From Nostoc sp. B(2019) (GTDB taxonomy: Bacteria > Cyanobacteriota > Cyanobacteriia > Cyanobacteriales > Nostocaceae): a stretch of DNA of 64,000 nt. The notes beneath the pieces are model-generated. The model ran no database searches. It was not told the DNA's origin and saw nothing but the letters and a program-made list of their open reading frames with translations. The stretch is from positions 62,001-126,000 of the forward strand of contig NZ_WVID01000017.1 of NCBI RefSeq assembly GCF_010091925.1, given 5' to 3'. Shown here one piece after another: positions 18,883 to 27,484 of this stretch. Position 1 is the first letter of the stretch. Every line of letters begins with the position of its first letter. The position numbers and the translations under genes are program-made.

Positions 18883-20124
18883 ATGACGCTTAATCCTTTA
18901 GCAGTGAAACTGCTAGAAACCTCTACAGACAAACCTCAAGTCTGTCATGTAATTGCAAGTATTAACGAAAATACTGGCGGCACTGCTTTTTTAGTCACTA
19001 AACTAGCATCAGCCGTTGCCAATCAGGGAATCCCATCACATCTGTTTGCGCTTGACTATAAACAACTTGGTAGCCAAATTGTGGCTATGGATGTTGCAAT
19101 ACATAGTTATCCTGCAAATTTCTTAGCTCAGCATCTTCGAGGATTTGCTCCCAAATCTAGTCATGCTCTAAAATCCTTAGCATCAACAGAATTAGATCTG
19201 ATTCACAACCATGGCTTGTGGATGTTTCCGAATCTTTACGCTCGACAAGCTGCATTAGGCAATCGTCTACCTTTAGTCATTTCGCCTCATGGAATGCTTG
19301 AGCCTTGGTCATTGAAGCACAGTCGCATGAAGAAGCGGCTTGTTTGGTTTATGTACGAACGCAAAAATTTGATTAGTGCTACTGTTTTTCATGTCACTTC
19401 TGCTGAAGAAGCTTGTTCTGTTCGTCGTCTGGGTTTTCAACAGCCTATCGCACTAATTCCAACTGGTGTTGATATTGCTGAATTGAATGAACAACAAGAC
19501 AAAGAAGTATTAACACAATTATTCCCTGAACTCGCCGAGCAAAAATGGTTACTTTTTCTGTCAAGACTGCATCCTAAAAAAGGTATAGATAATTTACTCT
19601 ACGTTTGGCAAAAACTAGAATCCCAATTTTCTGACTGGCATCTTATACTTGCTGGGCCTGACTTAATAGGTTATCAAGCAAAGTTAGAACTATTAGTAGA
19701 CCAGTTAAATTTGAGCCACCGGGTGACTTTTACTGGTATGCTATCTGGAAAGTTCAAGATATCTGCACTGAATAATGCAGATTTGTTTGTCTTGCCAACA
19801 CACTCAGAAAATTTTGGGATTGCAGTAGCGGAATCTCTTGCTTGCGGTGTGCCTGTGATTACCACTAAAGCCGCTCCTTGGGAGGATTTAGAACGCTATG
19901 AATGTGGTTGGTGGATTGAAGATAACCAGCAAGCACTTATGGATGCATTAGTTGAGGCAATGGAATTGTCTTCTATTGACCGACAAGCAATGGGTTTGAA
20001 AGGAAAAAATTTGGTGACAGCTAAATATTCTTGGAATTCAATTGCCAAGGAAATGGCAAGTGTTTACTATTGGATTCTCGGTGGTGGGGAACCGCCTAAT
20101 TGTATTCAGTTTTATGGCTCTTAG
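18883..20124 (+). CDS. family 4 glycosyltransferase
   Basis: A 413-residue GT4 enzyme. PQVCHVIASINENTGGTA opens the N-domain; LVISPHGMLEPWSLKH is a block common in capsule and colanic-acid transferases; LLFLSRLHPKKGIDNL and the donor motif ENFGIAVAE at about residues 309-317 belong to the C-domain. It ends just upstream of the GTG start of the next gene. Sugar specificity unknown. Confidence 0.87.
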   Translation: MTLNPLAVKLLETSTDKPQVCHVIASINENTGGTAFLVTKLASAVANQGIPSHLFALDYKQLGSQIVAMDVAIHSYPANFLAQHLRGFAPKSSHALKSLASTELDLIHNHGLWMFPNLYARQAALGNRLPLVISPHGMLEPWSLKHSRMKKRLVWFMYERKNLISATVFHVTSAEEACSVRRLGFQQPIALIPTGVDIAELNEQQDKEVLTQLFPELAEQKWLLFLSRLHPKKGIDNLLYVWQKLESQFSDWHLILAGPDLIGYQAKLELLVDQLNLSHRVTFTGMLSGKFKISALNNADLFVLPTHSENFGIAVAESLACGVPVITTKAAPWEDLERYECGWWIEDNQQALMDALVEAMELSSIDRQAMGLKGKNLVTAKYSWNSIAKEMASVYYWILGGGEPPNCIQFYGS

Positions 20125-20135
20125 GGGGATCAACT

Positions 20136-21266
20136 GTGATAATTTCCATTGCTACAGGTCCCTGGTTGCCTGTTCCTGCGGTGCAAGGAGGTGCTATTCC
20201 TCGAATTTGGCAAGGTTTAGCAGAAGAATTTGCTAACAGAGGTCATCAAGTTAGAATTTTGTGTCGTTCCTATCCAGGACAACCGCAGACAGAAGTAATT
20301 AATGGCGTTGAGTATATACGCCAGGGTGGACTTCCTCAAAGTACTAATATTGTCCTAGATTTGTTTAAAGATTTGCTGTATGCTTTGCTCACTTTTCCCT
20401 CTTTGCCTCCATCTGACATTTTAGTTATTAATGACTTTTGGTTACCAGTATTTGCTGCTCTACATCCAAAAGTAGGTCAAATTGTTGTTAATGCTGCTAG
20501 ATTTCCCAAGGGTCAGTATAGCCTTTATGGTGGTGTAGCTCGATTTGCTGCTGTCTCAAAGGCGATAAAAGATGCGATCGCGCAAGAGCATCCTGCTGCA
20601 ATTCCCAGAATAAAAGTTATCCCTAATCCTATTGATACTAATATATTTTATCCATCAATTCGCTCTAGAGTAGAACAAAAAGAGCAAATTATTCTGTATG
20701 TGGGTAGAGTCCATCCAGAGAAAGGTATTCATCTTTTATTAGATGCATTCTCAATTCTCTCCCAGCAAATTTCCACAGTGAAACTCAGGATCGTTGGGCC
20801 TGTACAAGAAAATCAAGGTGGTGGAGGAAAAAGTTACTTACGTACTCTTGAATCTCAAGTTAATAACTTAAATGTTGAGTTTATAAAACCAATTTTTGAT
20901 GTATATAAACTATCTGATTTTTACCGAGAAGCTGACTTATTTTGCTATCCTTCACTTGCAGAAAAAGGTGAATCATTTGGAGTTGCACCATTAGAAGCAA
21001 TGGCTACATCTCTAGCTCCAGTAGTTTCAGACTTAGCTTGTTTCAAAGATTTTATTCAGGAAGGGATAACAGGATACTTTTTCGATCATCGCAGCGCTAA
21101 TGCTGCCAATAATCTCGCAAATGTCCTAGCGTCAGCTATTCTCAACCCAGAGAAAACAGAGCAAATATGTCATCAAGCAAGGCAGAAAGCATCTGAATTT
21201 AGTTATGAACAGATTGCAAATATGTATCTTTCTGACTTTGAGTTATTACTAAGTCAGAGTTGTTGA
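20136..21266 (+). CDS. family 4 glycosyltransferase
   Basis: About 376 residues from the GTG at 20136, chosen because AGGGGG lies seven bases upstream; a TTG at 20100 would overlap the previous gene. The N-domain reads ISIATGPWLPVPAVQGGA, a glycine-rich loop typical of GT4 enzymes; the C-domain has ILYVGRVHPEKGIHLL and the donor motif ESFGVAPLE at about residues 279-287. Apparently intact. Confidence 0.86.
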   Translation: MIISIATGPWLPVPAVQGGAIPRIWQGLAEEFANRGHQVRILCRSYPGQPQTEVINGVEYIRQGGLPQSTNIVLDLFKDLLYALLTFPSLPPSDILVINDFWLPVFAALHPKVGQIVVNAARFPKGQYSLYGGVARFAAVSKAIKDAIAQEHPAAIPRIKVIPNPIDTNIFYPSIRSRVEQKEQIILYVGRVHPEKGIHLLLDAFSILSQQISTVKLRIVGPVQENQGGGGKSYLRTLESQVNNLNVEFIKPIFDVYKLSDFYREADLFCYPSLAEKGESFGVAPLEAMATSLAPVVSDLACFKDFIQEGITGYFFDHRSANAANNLANVLASAILNPEKTEQICHQARQKASEFSYEQIANMYLSDFELLLSQSC

Positions 21267-21285
21267 AGTTCGTAAATAAACAGAT

Positions 21286-22053
21286 ATGCTTAACGAAGTA
21301 ACTCCGCTGATCCTCACCTACAACGAAGCTCATAACATTGGTCGCACTCTCCAGTTTCTAAAATGGGCAAAAACAATTGTAGTCATTGATAGCAACAGCA
21401 ATGACGAAACCCCAGAAATATTGCAGTCCTATCCACAGGTTAAAGTATTTCAAAGAAAATTTGATACCCATGCTACACAATGGAACTACGGCTTAGAGCA
21501 AGTTGAATCTAAATGGGTGCTTTCTTTAGATGCAGACTACATTGTCACAGCTGATTTAAGGGCTGAAATTATAAATTTGCCAGCAGATGGGCAGATAGAT
21601 GGCTACTTTGCCAGATTTAAATACTGTGTGTTTGGTAAACCACTCAGAGGTACAATACTTCCCCCTCGTCAAGTTCTCTTTCGCAAAGAGAAAGCTGTAT
21701 ACATAGATGATGGTCACACTCAACTTTTGCAACTTGCTGGTAAGTCTGCAATGCTAACTGGTTATATCCATCATGACGATCGCAAACCTCTAAGTCGCTG
21801 GCTGTGGGCACAGGATCGCTATATGGTGATTGAGGTAAAAAAATTACTGGAAACACCGATGAGCGACCTCAGTTGGGGCGATCGCATCCGTAGACAAAAG
21901 ATTCTAGCTCCCTTCATCATTTTGATCTACTGCCTCATCCTTAAAGGCGGTATTCTGGATGGTTGGCCTGGTTGGTATTATGCATTTCAGCGCGTTCTAG
22001 CAGAAATTCTTCTAGCTATTCGTTTGATAGAAGCTGAAAAAATTAAAATCTAA
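21286..22053 (+). CDS. family 2 glycosyltransferase, WaaE/KdtX-like
   Basis: A 255-residue GT2 enzyme of the short type seen in lipopolysaccharide beta-1,4-glucosyltransferases: PLILTYNEAHNIGRTL, VVIDSNSNDETPEI, WVLSLDADYIV with the DxD-like motif, then a basic GYIHHDDRKPLSRW block. The hydrophobic C-terminal part (about 200-250) probably rests on the membrane. It lies between a GT4 gene and the acyltransferase gene on the same strand. Confidence 0.85.
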   Translation: MLNEVTPLILTYNEAHNIGRTLQFLKWAKTIVVIDSNSNDETPEILQSYPQVKVFQRKFDTHATQWNYGLEQVESKWVLSLDADYIVTADLRAEIINLPADGQIDGYFARFKYCVFGKPLRGTILPPRQVLFRKEKAVYIDDGHTQLLQLAGKSAMLTGYIHHDDRKPLSRWLWAQDRYMVIEVKKLLETPMSDLSWGDRIRRQKILAPFIILIYCLILKGGILDGWPGWYYAFQRVLAEILLAIRLIEAEKIKI

Positions 22054-22075
22054 TTATTATGGTGTGAATAATTCA

Positions 22076-23168
22076 ATGGATAAAAAGCACAGGCTAGCAG
22101 GTATAGACTTATTGAAAGGAGTCGCAGCTTATGCTGTAGTTTTTATTCATTCCCAAAGTGGGGAATTTGGAGAGCCAAGCTATTGGACTTTGCAACTATC
22201 AAGATTGTTTGGCTTAGCTGTTCCTTTCTTTTTAGCTACCTCTTTTTATTTAACGATTAACAAAATTTTCTCCGATCATAAACCTTATTCTTTGACTGCA
22301 AGATTGAAGTTTATAATTATTCCCTACTTAAGTTGGAGTTTAATTTATTTTTTAGCAAGATGCGCTAAATATTTAGCCACAGGAGATATTCTAAAAATTG
22401 GCGATTTGTTTAGTAACTTACTTCCTATGATTTTTTTTAGGGAGTACAGCAGTTCAGTTGTATTTCTTACCACTTTTAATGACAGGAATTATTGGTATAC
22501 AATTTAGTCTAAAATTTTTACTAAATAATATATATAACATCAAGATATTAATTATTTTAATAATATCAAGTACCGGGCTGTATCAACTTATTTTAACATC
22601 TGGCAACTCTTTTTATTTAGGTTATAATACAGCTTTTGTAAATTTAGTCCAATCAACGATACCTGATTTAAACAACTACTATTTAATTAGATTAATTTTA
22701 ATATATATTTGTTGGTTTCTAAAATGTTTACCATATATTTTTATCGCTATACTTTTAAATAACCCTATTTTTACTAAAAATTATTTCAAGCTAAGTAAAA
22801 CACATACTATCATCTTTTTTGGGTTATTTATTATATTACAAGTTTGGGAAATATCTGGAATATTAAAATTTTCCCTTGTCCAAGAGCTATGTGCCGCTTA
22901 TGTATGTTTGCTCTTTGGAATTTCATTATCAAATCAACTCAAGGAGAATTATATTATTACAAGTTTATGTATATGTTCCTTTGGAATTTACCTCATGCAT
23001 CACCTAGTTATCGAATTTATTCGACCTATTGTCAGTAAAATTTATTCTGCATCTGTAGATACTGTTCCAGTATTAATCTGTACTCTATTTAGCTTTTCGC
23101 TGACTTGGTTAATTGTTTTTTACTTAAGAAAATCCCAAAAATATAGAAAATTATTGTTTGGAGGTTAA
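22076..23168 (+). pseudogene. acyltransferase 3 family membrane protein, frameshifted at a T8 run
   Basis: Two overlapping frames together make one acyltransferase 3 protein of about 365 residues. The first reads HRLAGIDLLKGVAAYAVVFI, with the characteristic early histidine region, up to LLPMIFF. The second, open from 22437, reads LGSTAVQLYFLPLLMTG, which is what should follow. The frames meet at a run of eight T (22431-22438); seven T would join them exactly. The product would O-acylate a sugar at the membrane. The shift may be a real mutation, a slippage-prone switch, or a sequencing error. Both halves are otherwise intact and A+T-rich. Confidence 0.8.
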
Positions 23169-23171
23169 GTT

Positions 23172-23753
23172 ATTACATTTTACAAAATCAAAAAATATTG
23201 GATACTTTTTTTAGTAGGTTTTATCCTCTTCCTGCTGCTAATGATTCCTGTGCGTCTGGCGATCGCACTGTACCAAACTCCTCAACCCCAAGCCATTCTC
23301 ACCCTTGGCGGCGAATCATTAGGAGAGCGAGAAGCATTCACCGCCGAATTCGCTCACTGGTATCCATCCCTAAAAATTTGGGTTTCTTCTGGTGTAGTTC
23401 CCAACGAAGCGCGTAAAATTTTTCGAGACGCGGGTATTTCGGATAAACGCCTTCATTTAGACTATCGTGCTATTGATACAGTTACTAACTTTACTACCCT
23501 GATTCCAGATTTCAAACAACACAAGATACAGCACTTATATTTAATTACTTCTAACTATCACATGCCCAGAGCCAAAGCGATCGCAACCCTGATTCTTGGT
23601 AGCCAAGGCATTGCCTTCACTCCACTCTCTGTACCATCTAACCATACCAAAGAATCCTTCCTTCGCATTATTCGTGACATTGGCCGCTCCCTGCTTTGGA
23701 TTTTCACAGGCCATACAGGAGCGAGTCTTAAGCCTGCTGTTAATTCACCATAA
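23172..23753 (+). CDS. YdcF/ElyC-like DUF218 membrane-anchored protein
   Basis: The DUF218 domain is clear: QAILTLGGESLGEREAF, WVSSGVVPNEA, NFTTLIPDFK and YLITSNYHMPRA. The frame stays open upstream of the ATG at 23241 back to the preceding stop, and that upstream part encodes a basic start plus a membrane segment (YWILFLVGFILFLLL), as expected for the family. A GGAGG lies seven bases before an ATT codon at 23172, so ATT initiation is the best fit; the ATG at 23241 would lose the anchor. Family members act in envelope glycan metabolism, with unclear chemistry. Confidence 0.72.
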   Translation: MTFYKIKKYWILFLVGFILFLLLMIPVRLAIALYQTPQPQAILTLGGESLGEREAFTAEFAHWYPSLKIWVSSGVVPNEARKIFRDAGISDKRLHLDYRAIDTVTNFTTLIPDFKQHKIQHLYLITSNYHMPRAKAIATLILGSQGIAFTPLSVPSNHTKESFLRIIRDIGRSLLWIFTGHTGASLKPAVNSP

Positions 23754-23754
23754 T

Positions 23755-24297
23755 ATGCGTTTAGATAGCTACACTTTAGGTACTTATACTCCAGGCGCAC
23801 CATACTGGAAACAACTTGTGTGGTATTTTATCGGGTCGCCCTTAGTAGAAAGTTATTGGCTCCCTATATCAGCCTTAAAAGTTTGGATACTCCGCTGCTT
23901 TGGAGCGCAAATTGGTCAAGGTGTCCGCCTTAAGCCTGGAGTAAGAGTGAAGTTTCCCTGGCGGTTAATTGTGGGCGATTACGTTTGGATTGGGGAAGAT
24001 ACCTGGATTGATAACCTAGCTCCTGTCACCATAGAAAGTCATGTTTGCTTATCTCAAGCAGTCTATCTCTGCACTGGAAATCATGACTGGAATCATCCCA
24101 ATTTTCAACTAATTACTGCCCCAATTCATATACAGGAGGGTAGTTGGATTGCAGCCAAGTCGGTAATTGGCCCGGGTGTGACAGTTGGTAGAGGTGCAGT
24201 GCTGACCCTCGGTGGAGTAACTGGGCGTTCTTTAGATCCAATGATTATTTATGCTGGTAATCCTGCTCAGCCCATCAAGAAGAGATTGAATTCTTAA
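23755..24297 (+). CDS. WcaF-like hexapeptide-repeat acetyltransferase
   Basis: A 180-residue protein from the ATG at 23755, one base after the previous stop. The N-terminus (YTLGTYTPGAPYWKQLVWY) and the left-handed beta-helix part (IGQGVRLKPGVRVKFPWRL, VTIESHVCLSQAVYLCTGN with HDW) match colanic-acid-type acetyltransferases of the WcaF group. It should transfer acetyl from acetyl-CoA to a sugar of the polymer. It is the last gene of the cluster; a longer upstream start in the same frame overlaps the DUF218 gene and is unlikely. Confidence 0.85.
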   Translation: MRLDSYTLGTYTPGAPYWKQLVWYFIGSPLVESYWLPISALKVWILRCFGAQIGQGVRLKPGVRVKFPWRLIVGDYVWIGEDTWIDNLAPVTIESHVCLSQAVYLCTGNHDWNHPNFQLITAPIHIQEGSWIAAKSVIGPGVTVGRGAVLTLGGVTGRSLDPMIIYAGNPAQPIKKRLNS

Positions 24298-24613
24298 TAT
24301 GTGGCATACTATTACACTGATGCTGACGCATACAGTAGGGAGCTAAGTATTAAGCTCGGCTTTATCCATTTTCGCTTCCCGCGATTCCATACACTAAAAC
24401 CCTTATGGAAGTTAGGTTTTGACTTTTTCGATTTCATCAAAACTAATCACTTATGGAAAAGTTTTTGCCACAAAGCTAAAGCTTTTGCAAGATTTCAAGG
24501 GCTACGTTTTTGGATTTGGATAAAGTCGAGCTCAAGAACAATCGCTAATCCCATCTATTAAGCAGCAGTAGTGTAGAACAGTGAATGCTGCAAAAGATTT
24601 TAGCAGCCCTAAA

Positions 24614-24702
24614 TTGGGTGTAACGTTTGTAAATACCGCAGAATGGAGATAGTTGTCACTCTCCCAAGGTTAACGTCGTGGGTTCGAGTCCCATCACCCG
24701 CT
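24614..24702 (+). pseudogene. tRNA-Gly(CCC) relic, 3' half intact
   Basis: The last 42 bases form a good tRNA 3' half: anticodon region CTCCCAAGG, T-arm GTGGG-TTCGAGT-CCCAT and acceptor strand CACCCGC with discriminator T. This matches cyanobacterial tRNA-Gly(CCC) as remembered. The 5' half is degenerate: GGGTGTA remains of the acceptor, but the D-arm lacks its GG pair and about 16 extra bases break the anticodon stem. It is not expected to be functional. It sits just beyond the right end of the polysaccharide cluster, as an attachment-site remnant would. Confidence 0.55.
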
Positions 24703-24751
24703 TTCAAAAAATTAGTAATTGCTATCTAAACTTAGATAGGTATTTAACTCA

Positions 24752-25471
24752 CTACTGTACTAACCCAGCACGCAAAGCAAGTACAGCGGCCTGCGTACGG
24801 TCAGCAACACAGAGTTTATTTAGAATACCTCGAACATGAGTTTTTACAGTACCGACAGTTAAATAGAGTCTTTTAGCGATTTCTGCATTATCACATCCAG
24901 CGACAATCAACTCCAAAACATCCATTTCTCGATGAGTTAGGGGATAGCTCCCTATGGTTTTTTCAATTTCTGGGTCAATACCGTCAATCAGCACTCTTTT
25001 TCCAGCTGTCCCACTATTGCCATCAGGAAAATCTTGACGTATTTGTCGCAGTACGAGATCTGCGATCGCTGGATCGATCCATGAGCTACCTGCGTAGGTC
25101 GTTTGCACCGCTTCTACTAATTTCTCACTTTCGATATCCTTCATGCAATAAGAGTCTGCACCTGCTGCAAAAGCCGCTAAAACTGCCTGCTCACTACTCT
25201 GCATTGTTAAAATCAGCAGCTTTGTTGTGTAGTCTTCTGTTTCTGCCTGATATTGCCTAAATGTGCGTGTCAGTTCTATACCATCCATGTCAGGCAAACC
25301 AATGTCAATGGTAGCGACATCTGGCTTGAGAGTTTTTAGAAGCTCTATTCCCTCTGCTGCATTAGCTGCTTCCCCAACAATGCTCATTTCTGGCTGGGTT
25401 TGTAAAGCAGCCCGTAAGCCGATTCTGGTAAGGTTGTGATCTTCAATTACGAGGATCTTTATTTCACTCAT
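24752..25471 (-). CDS. NarL/FixJ-family response regulator
   Basis: A 239-residue two-component regulator. The receiver domain has VIEDHNL at residues 8-14, the phospho-accepting aspartate at about residue 56 (ATIDIGLPDMDG) and the lysine in the YCMKDIE segment. The C-terminal LuxR-type helix-turn-helix reads LTHREMDVLELIVAG, NAEIAKRLYLTVGTVKTHV. It should bind DNA after phosphorylation. No kinase gene is directly linked on this strand; the hybrid kinase at 26006 is divergent. Target genes unknown. Confidence 0.92.
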   Translation of the reverse strand: MSEIKILVIEDHNLTRIGLRAALQTQPEMSIVGEAANAAEGIELLKTLKPDVATIDIGLPDMDGIELTRTFRQYQAETEDYTTKLLILTMQSSEQAVLAAFAAGADSYCMKDIESEKLVEAVQTTYAGSSWIDPAIADLVLRQIRQDFPDGNSGTAGKRVLIDGIDPEIEKTIGSYPLTHREMDVLELIVAGCDNAEIAKRLYLTVGTVKTHVRGILNKLCVADRTQAAVLALRAGLVQ

Positions 25472-26005
25472 GGATGGTTATCTTTACTGTTATCTATCTA
25501 AAAGTACAGATGAAAATAGCTTTGTTCTTCTATTCGGGATTTTATCCGAAAAGAAAGGCGTTTGGTATTGTTCACAAAACTTCATCTATCATCAGTCACA
25601 AACGACCTTATTTTAAAATTTTTTTGGAGGCGGTGTTTGAATATGAGAATTTAATTTCCTCAAAAAATATTTTTATACATTATCTTGATGGGAAGTGATT
25701 AGGAATCGCTGACTATTAATTATAGTTAAAGTTAACTTTGCAGCAACCAAGGTCATGACTTTATAGCGGTTTGCGCTTCTGTGCAATACAACTGATAGAG
25801 TTGGGGGAAAGGGAAAAGAGAAAATGGGAAAAATAGTTTATTTTATACTAACTATTAGTTATAGTAGTAAAATTACTGAGAAAAACAATATCCTTAATTC
25901 CGAAAACTTTAAGCGAACATGTGAATCATGATGATCTTAACGCTAGTGAAGTAAGCTATTACTAGATTTGCTAGGGATAGCCAAGCACTTCTTTTTTTAT
26001 TAACC
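25472..26005. other. divergent intergenic region of two regulators
   Basis: This 534-bp region separates the NarL-type regulator (leftward) from the hybrid kinase (rightward) and should hold both promoters. A 74-codon frame at 25474-25698 has no recognisable domain and is not called. The only clear site is a perfect 12-base palindrome AAAGTTAACTTT at 25728-25739, which could be an operator; that is inference. Confidence 0.4.
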
Positions 26006-27121
26006 ATGTCTTTAACTAAAACTTCCAAAAAAGATAGAATTCTTGTTGTAGACGACGTTTTTGACAATTTGCTGATCTTAGAAGCAGTCCTAGAAGATAA
26101 GGACTATGAACTCAGCTTAGTGGAAGATAGCAAAACAGCTTTGACTATGGTTGAGCAATCGCCGCCAGACTTAATACTGTTAGATGTAATGATGCCTGGA
26201 ATCGATGGCTATGAATTTACTCGACGCATCCGACAGAATCAGGCGCTACCTTTTATCCCTATTCTACTAATTACGGCTCACTATGAGTCTAGCGTTGTGG
26301 AAGGACTCGATGCTGGTGCAGATGACTTCATCCGTAAACCATTCGATCCAGATGAGCTACATGCACGGGTGCGATCGCTCTTGCGCCTTAAGCATAGTAT
26401 CGACGAACGAGATCAGATGGCTAACCTGCGAGCCGATTTTGTCTCGCGTTTTACTCATGATTTACGTATACCTTTGGTAGCCTCCAACCGGGTCTTAAAA
26501 TTATTGCTAGAAGGTAGGTTTTGCGAAGTTTCACCACAATTGCAAGAAATAATTAGTACCATGATTGGCAGTAACCAAGACCTGCTGGAAATGGTAAACA
26601 CCTTACTAGAAGTTTATCGTCATGAGGCTGGCTGTAAAACTTTAAAAATTTCTCCTTGTAATATTCAGGAGTTAGTTAGTGAAGTGGCTCAAGAGTTAAC
26701 TCCCTTAGCAGAAGAAAAAGGATTAGCCCTAAACATTGAATTAGCACAAGCAATAACTGATAAGGGCGAAACTGAAAGCATTGTCATGAGCGATCGCGTA
26801 GAGATGCGGCGAGTTCTAACAAATATTGTCGGCAATGCCATCAAATTTACAGATAAAGGTTCTGTAGATATTAACTGCCATCTCACTCCGGCTAATGTGA
26901 CCATTAATATTCAAGATACAGGGCCGGGAATTTCTAAACAAGACCAGGCAATATTATTTGAGCGATTTCGCCAGGGTAAACACCAGCGTTCCGGTAGTGG
27001 TTTGGGGTTATATTTATCTCGCTGCATTGTCGAAGCACATGAAGGCACAATTAATGTGATATCTGAGCCGGGACAGGGTAGTACATTCACTATACGCTTA
27101 CCTGTAGCCACCAACAAATAA
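26006..27121 (+). CDS. hybrid response regulator-histidine kinase
   Basis: A 371-residue protein with a receiver domain first (VVDDVFD, phospho-acceptor D60 in LILLDVMMPG, lysine in IRKPFDP) and a kinase second. The HisKA dimerisation helix carries H151 in SRFTHDLRIPL; the ATP-binding domain shows NIVGNAIKFTDKG, DTGPGISKQDQ and SGLGLYLSR. This receiver-kinase order is common in cyanobacteria and allows input from another kinase. No membrane segment, so cytosolic. Signal and partner unknown. Confidence 0.92.
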   Translation: MSLTKTSKKDRILVVDDVFDNLLILEAVLEDKDYELSLVEDSKTALTMVEQSPPDLILLDVMMPGIDGYEFTRRIRQNQALPFIPILLITAHYESSVVEGLDAGADDFIRKPFDPDELHARVRSLLRLKHSIDERDQMANLRADFVSRFTHDLRIPLVASNRVLKLLLEGRFCEVSPQLQEIISTMIGSNQDLLEMVNTLLEVYRHEAGCKTLKISPCNIQELVSEVAQELTPLAEEKGLALNIELAQAITDKGETESIVMSDRVEMRRVLTNIVGNAIKFTDKGSVDINCHLTPANVTINIQDTGPGISKQDQAILFERFRQGKHQRSGSGLGLYLSRCIVEAHEGTINVISEPGQGSTFTIRLPVATNK

Positions 27122-27208
27122 AGATATCCAAGTAATTTAAGCCCCAGGATAGTGTGTGTCTTGCAACAGAACAATTTAAGCTTGACGTAGAAGTTTAGAG
27201 AAATAGTT

Positions 27209-27412
27209 ATGAATAAGGAAACAGTTCCGAGTCAAGCTGAAAAAATGAATTCTGAAGGTGATGCATCGCAATTAAGCCCAGAGGTACTCGACAAAATCAA
27301 ACACCCTCCGAAAATGGATGATGTTATTCGGGAGCAATCACCAGCAGAACGTAGGAGTAACCCAGCTTTAGTACCCGAAATGCTTGATGAACCAAACGAT
27401 GAAATGACCTGA
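27209..27412 (+). CDS. small hydrophilic protein of unknown function
   Basis: A 67-residue frame, highly charged and without hydrophobic segments, containing SPEVLDKIKHPPKMDDVI and ending PEMLDEPNDEMT. It lies on the same strand between the hybrid kinase and the deacetylase gene, with normal codon use and an ATG start, but only a weak ribosome binding site. It does not match a family I can name. It looks like a genuine small, probably disordered protein rather than a chance frame. Confidence 0.5.
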   Translation: MNKETVPSQAEKMNSEGDASQLSPEVLDKIKHPPKMDDVIREQSPAERRSNPALVPEMLDEPNDEMT

Positions 27413-27484
27413 TTTAGCGAAGAATAGAGATACTAGTGAGGATACAATGACATTCAGTATCCTGCTAGCAACCGTTTTCGCCCT

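Noticed and set aside
24301-24561. 86-codon frame from GTG after the WcaF-like gene
   Set aside because: Aromatic-rich, no known pattern, no ribosome binding site; the region leads into the tRNA relic.
24562-24591. GCAGCA/TGCTGC hairpin as a terminator of the glycan cluster
   Set aside because: Only six pairs, an 18-base loop and no clear T-tract.
24614-24702. Functional tRNA (Asp, from a GTC triplet, or a long-variable-arm type)
   Set aside because: The D-arm and anticodon stem do not fold; only the 3' half fits, and it fits tRNA-Gly(CCC) best.
25474-25698. 74-codon plus-strand frame beside the NarL-type regulator
   Set aside because: No domain, weak start context, composition like neighbouring non-coding DNA; probably chance.
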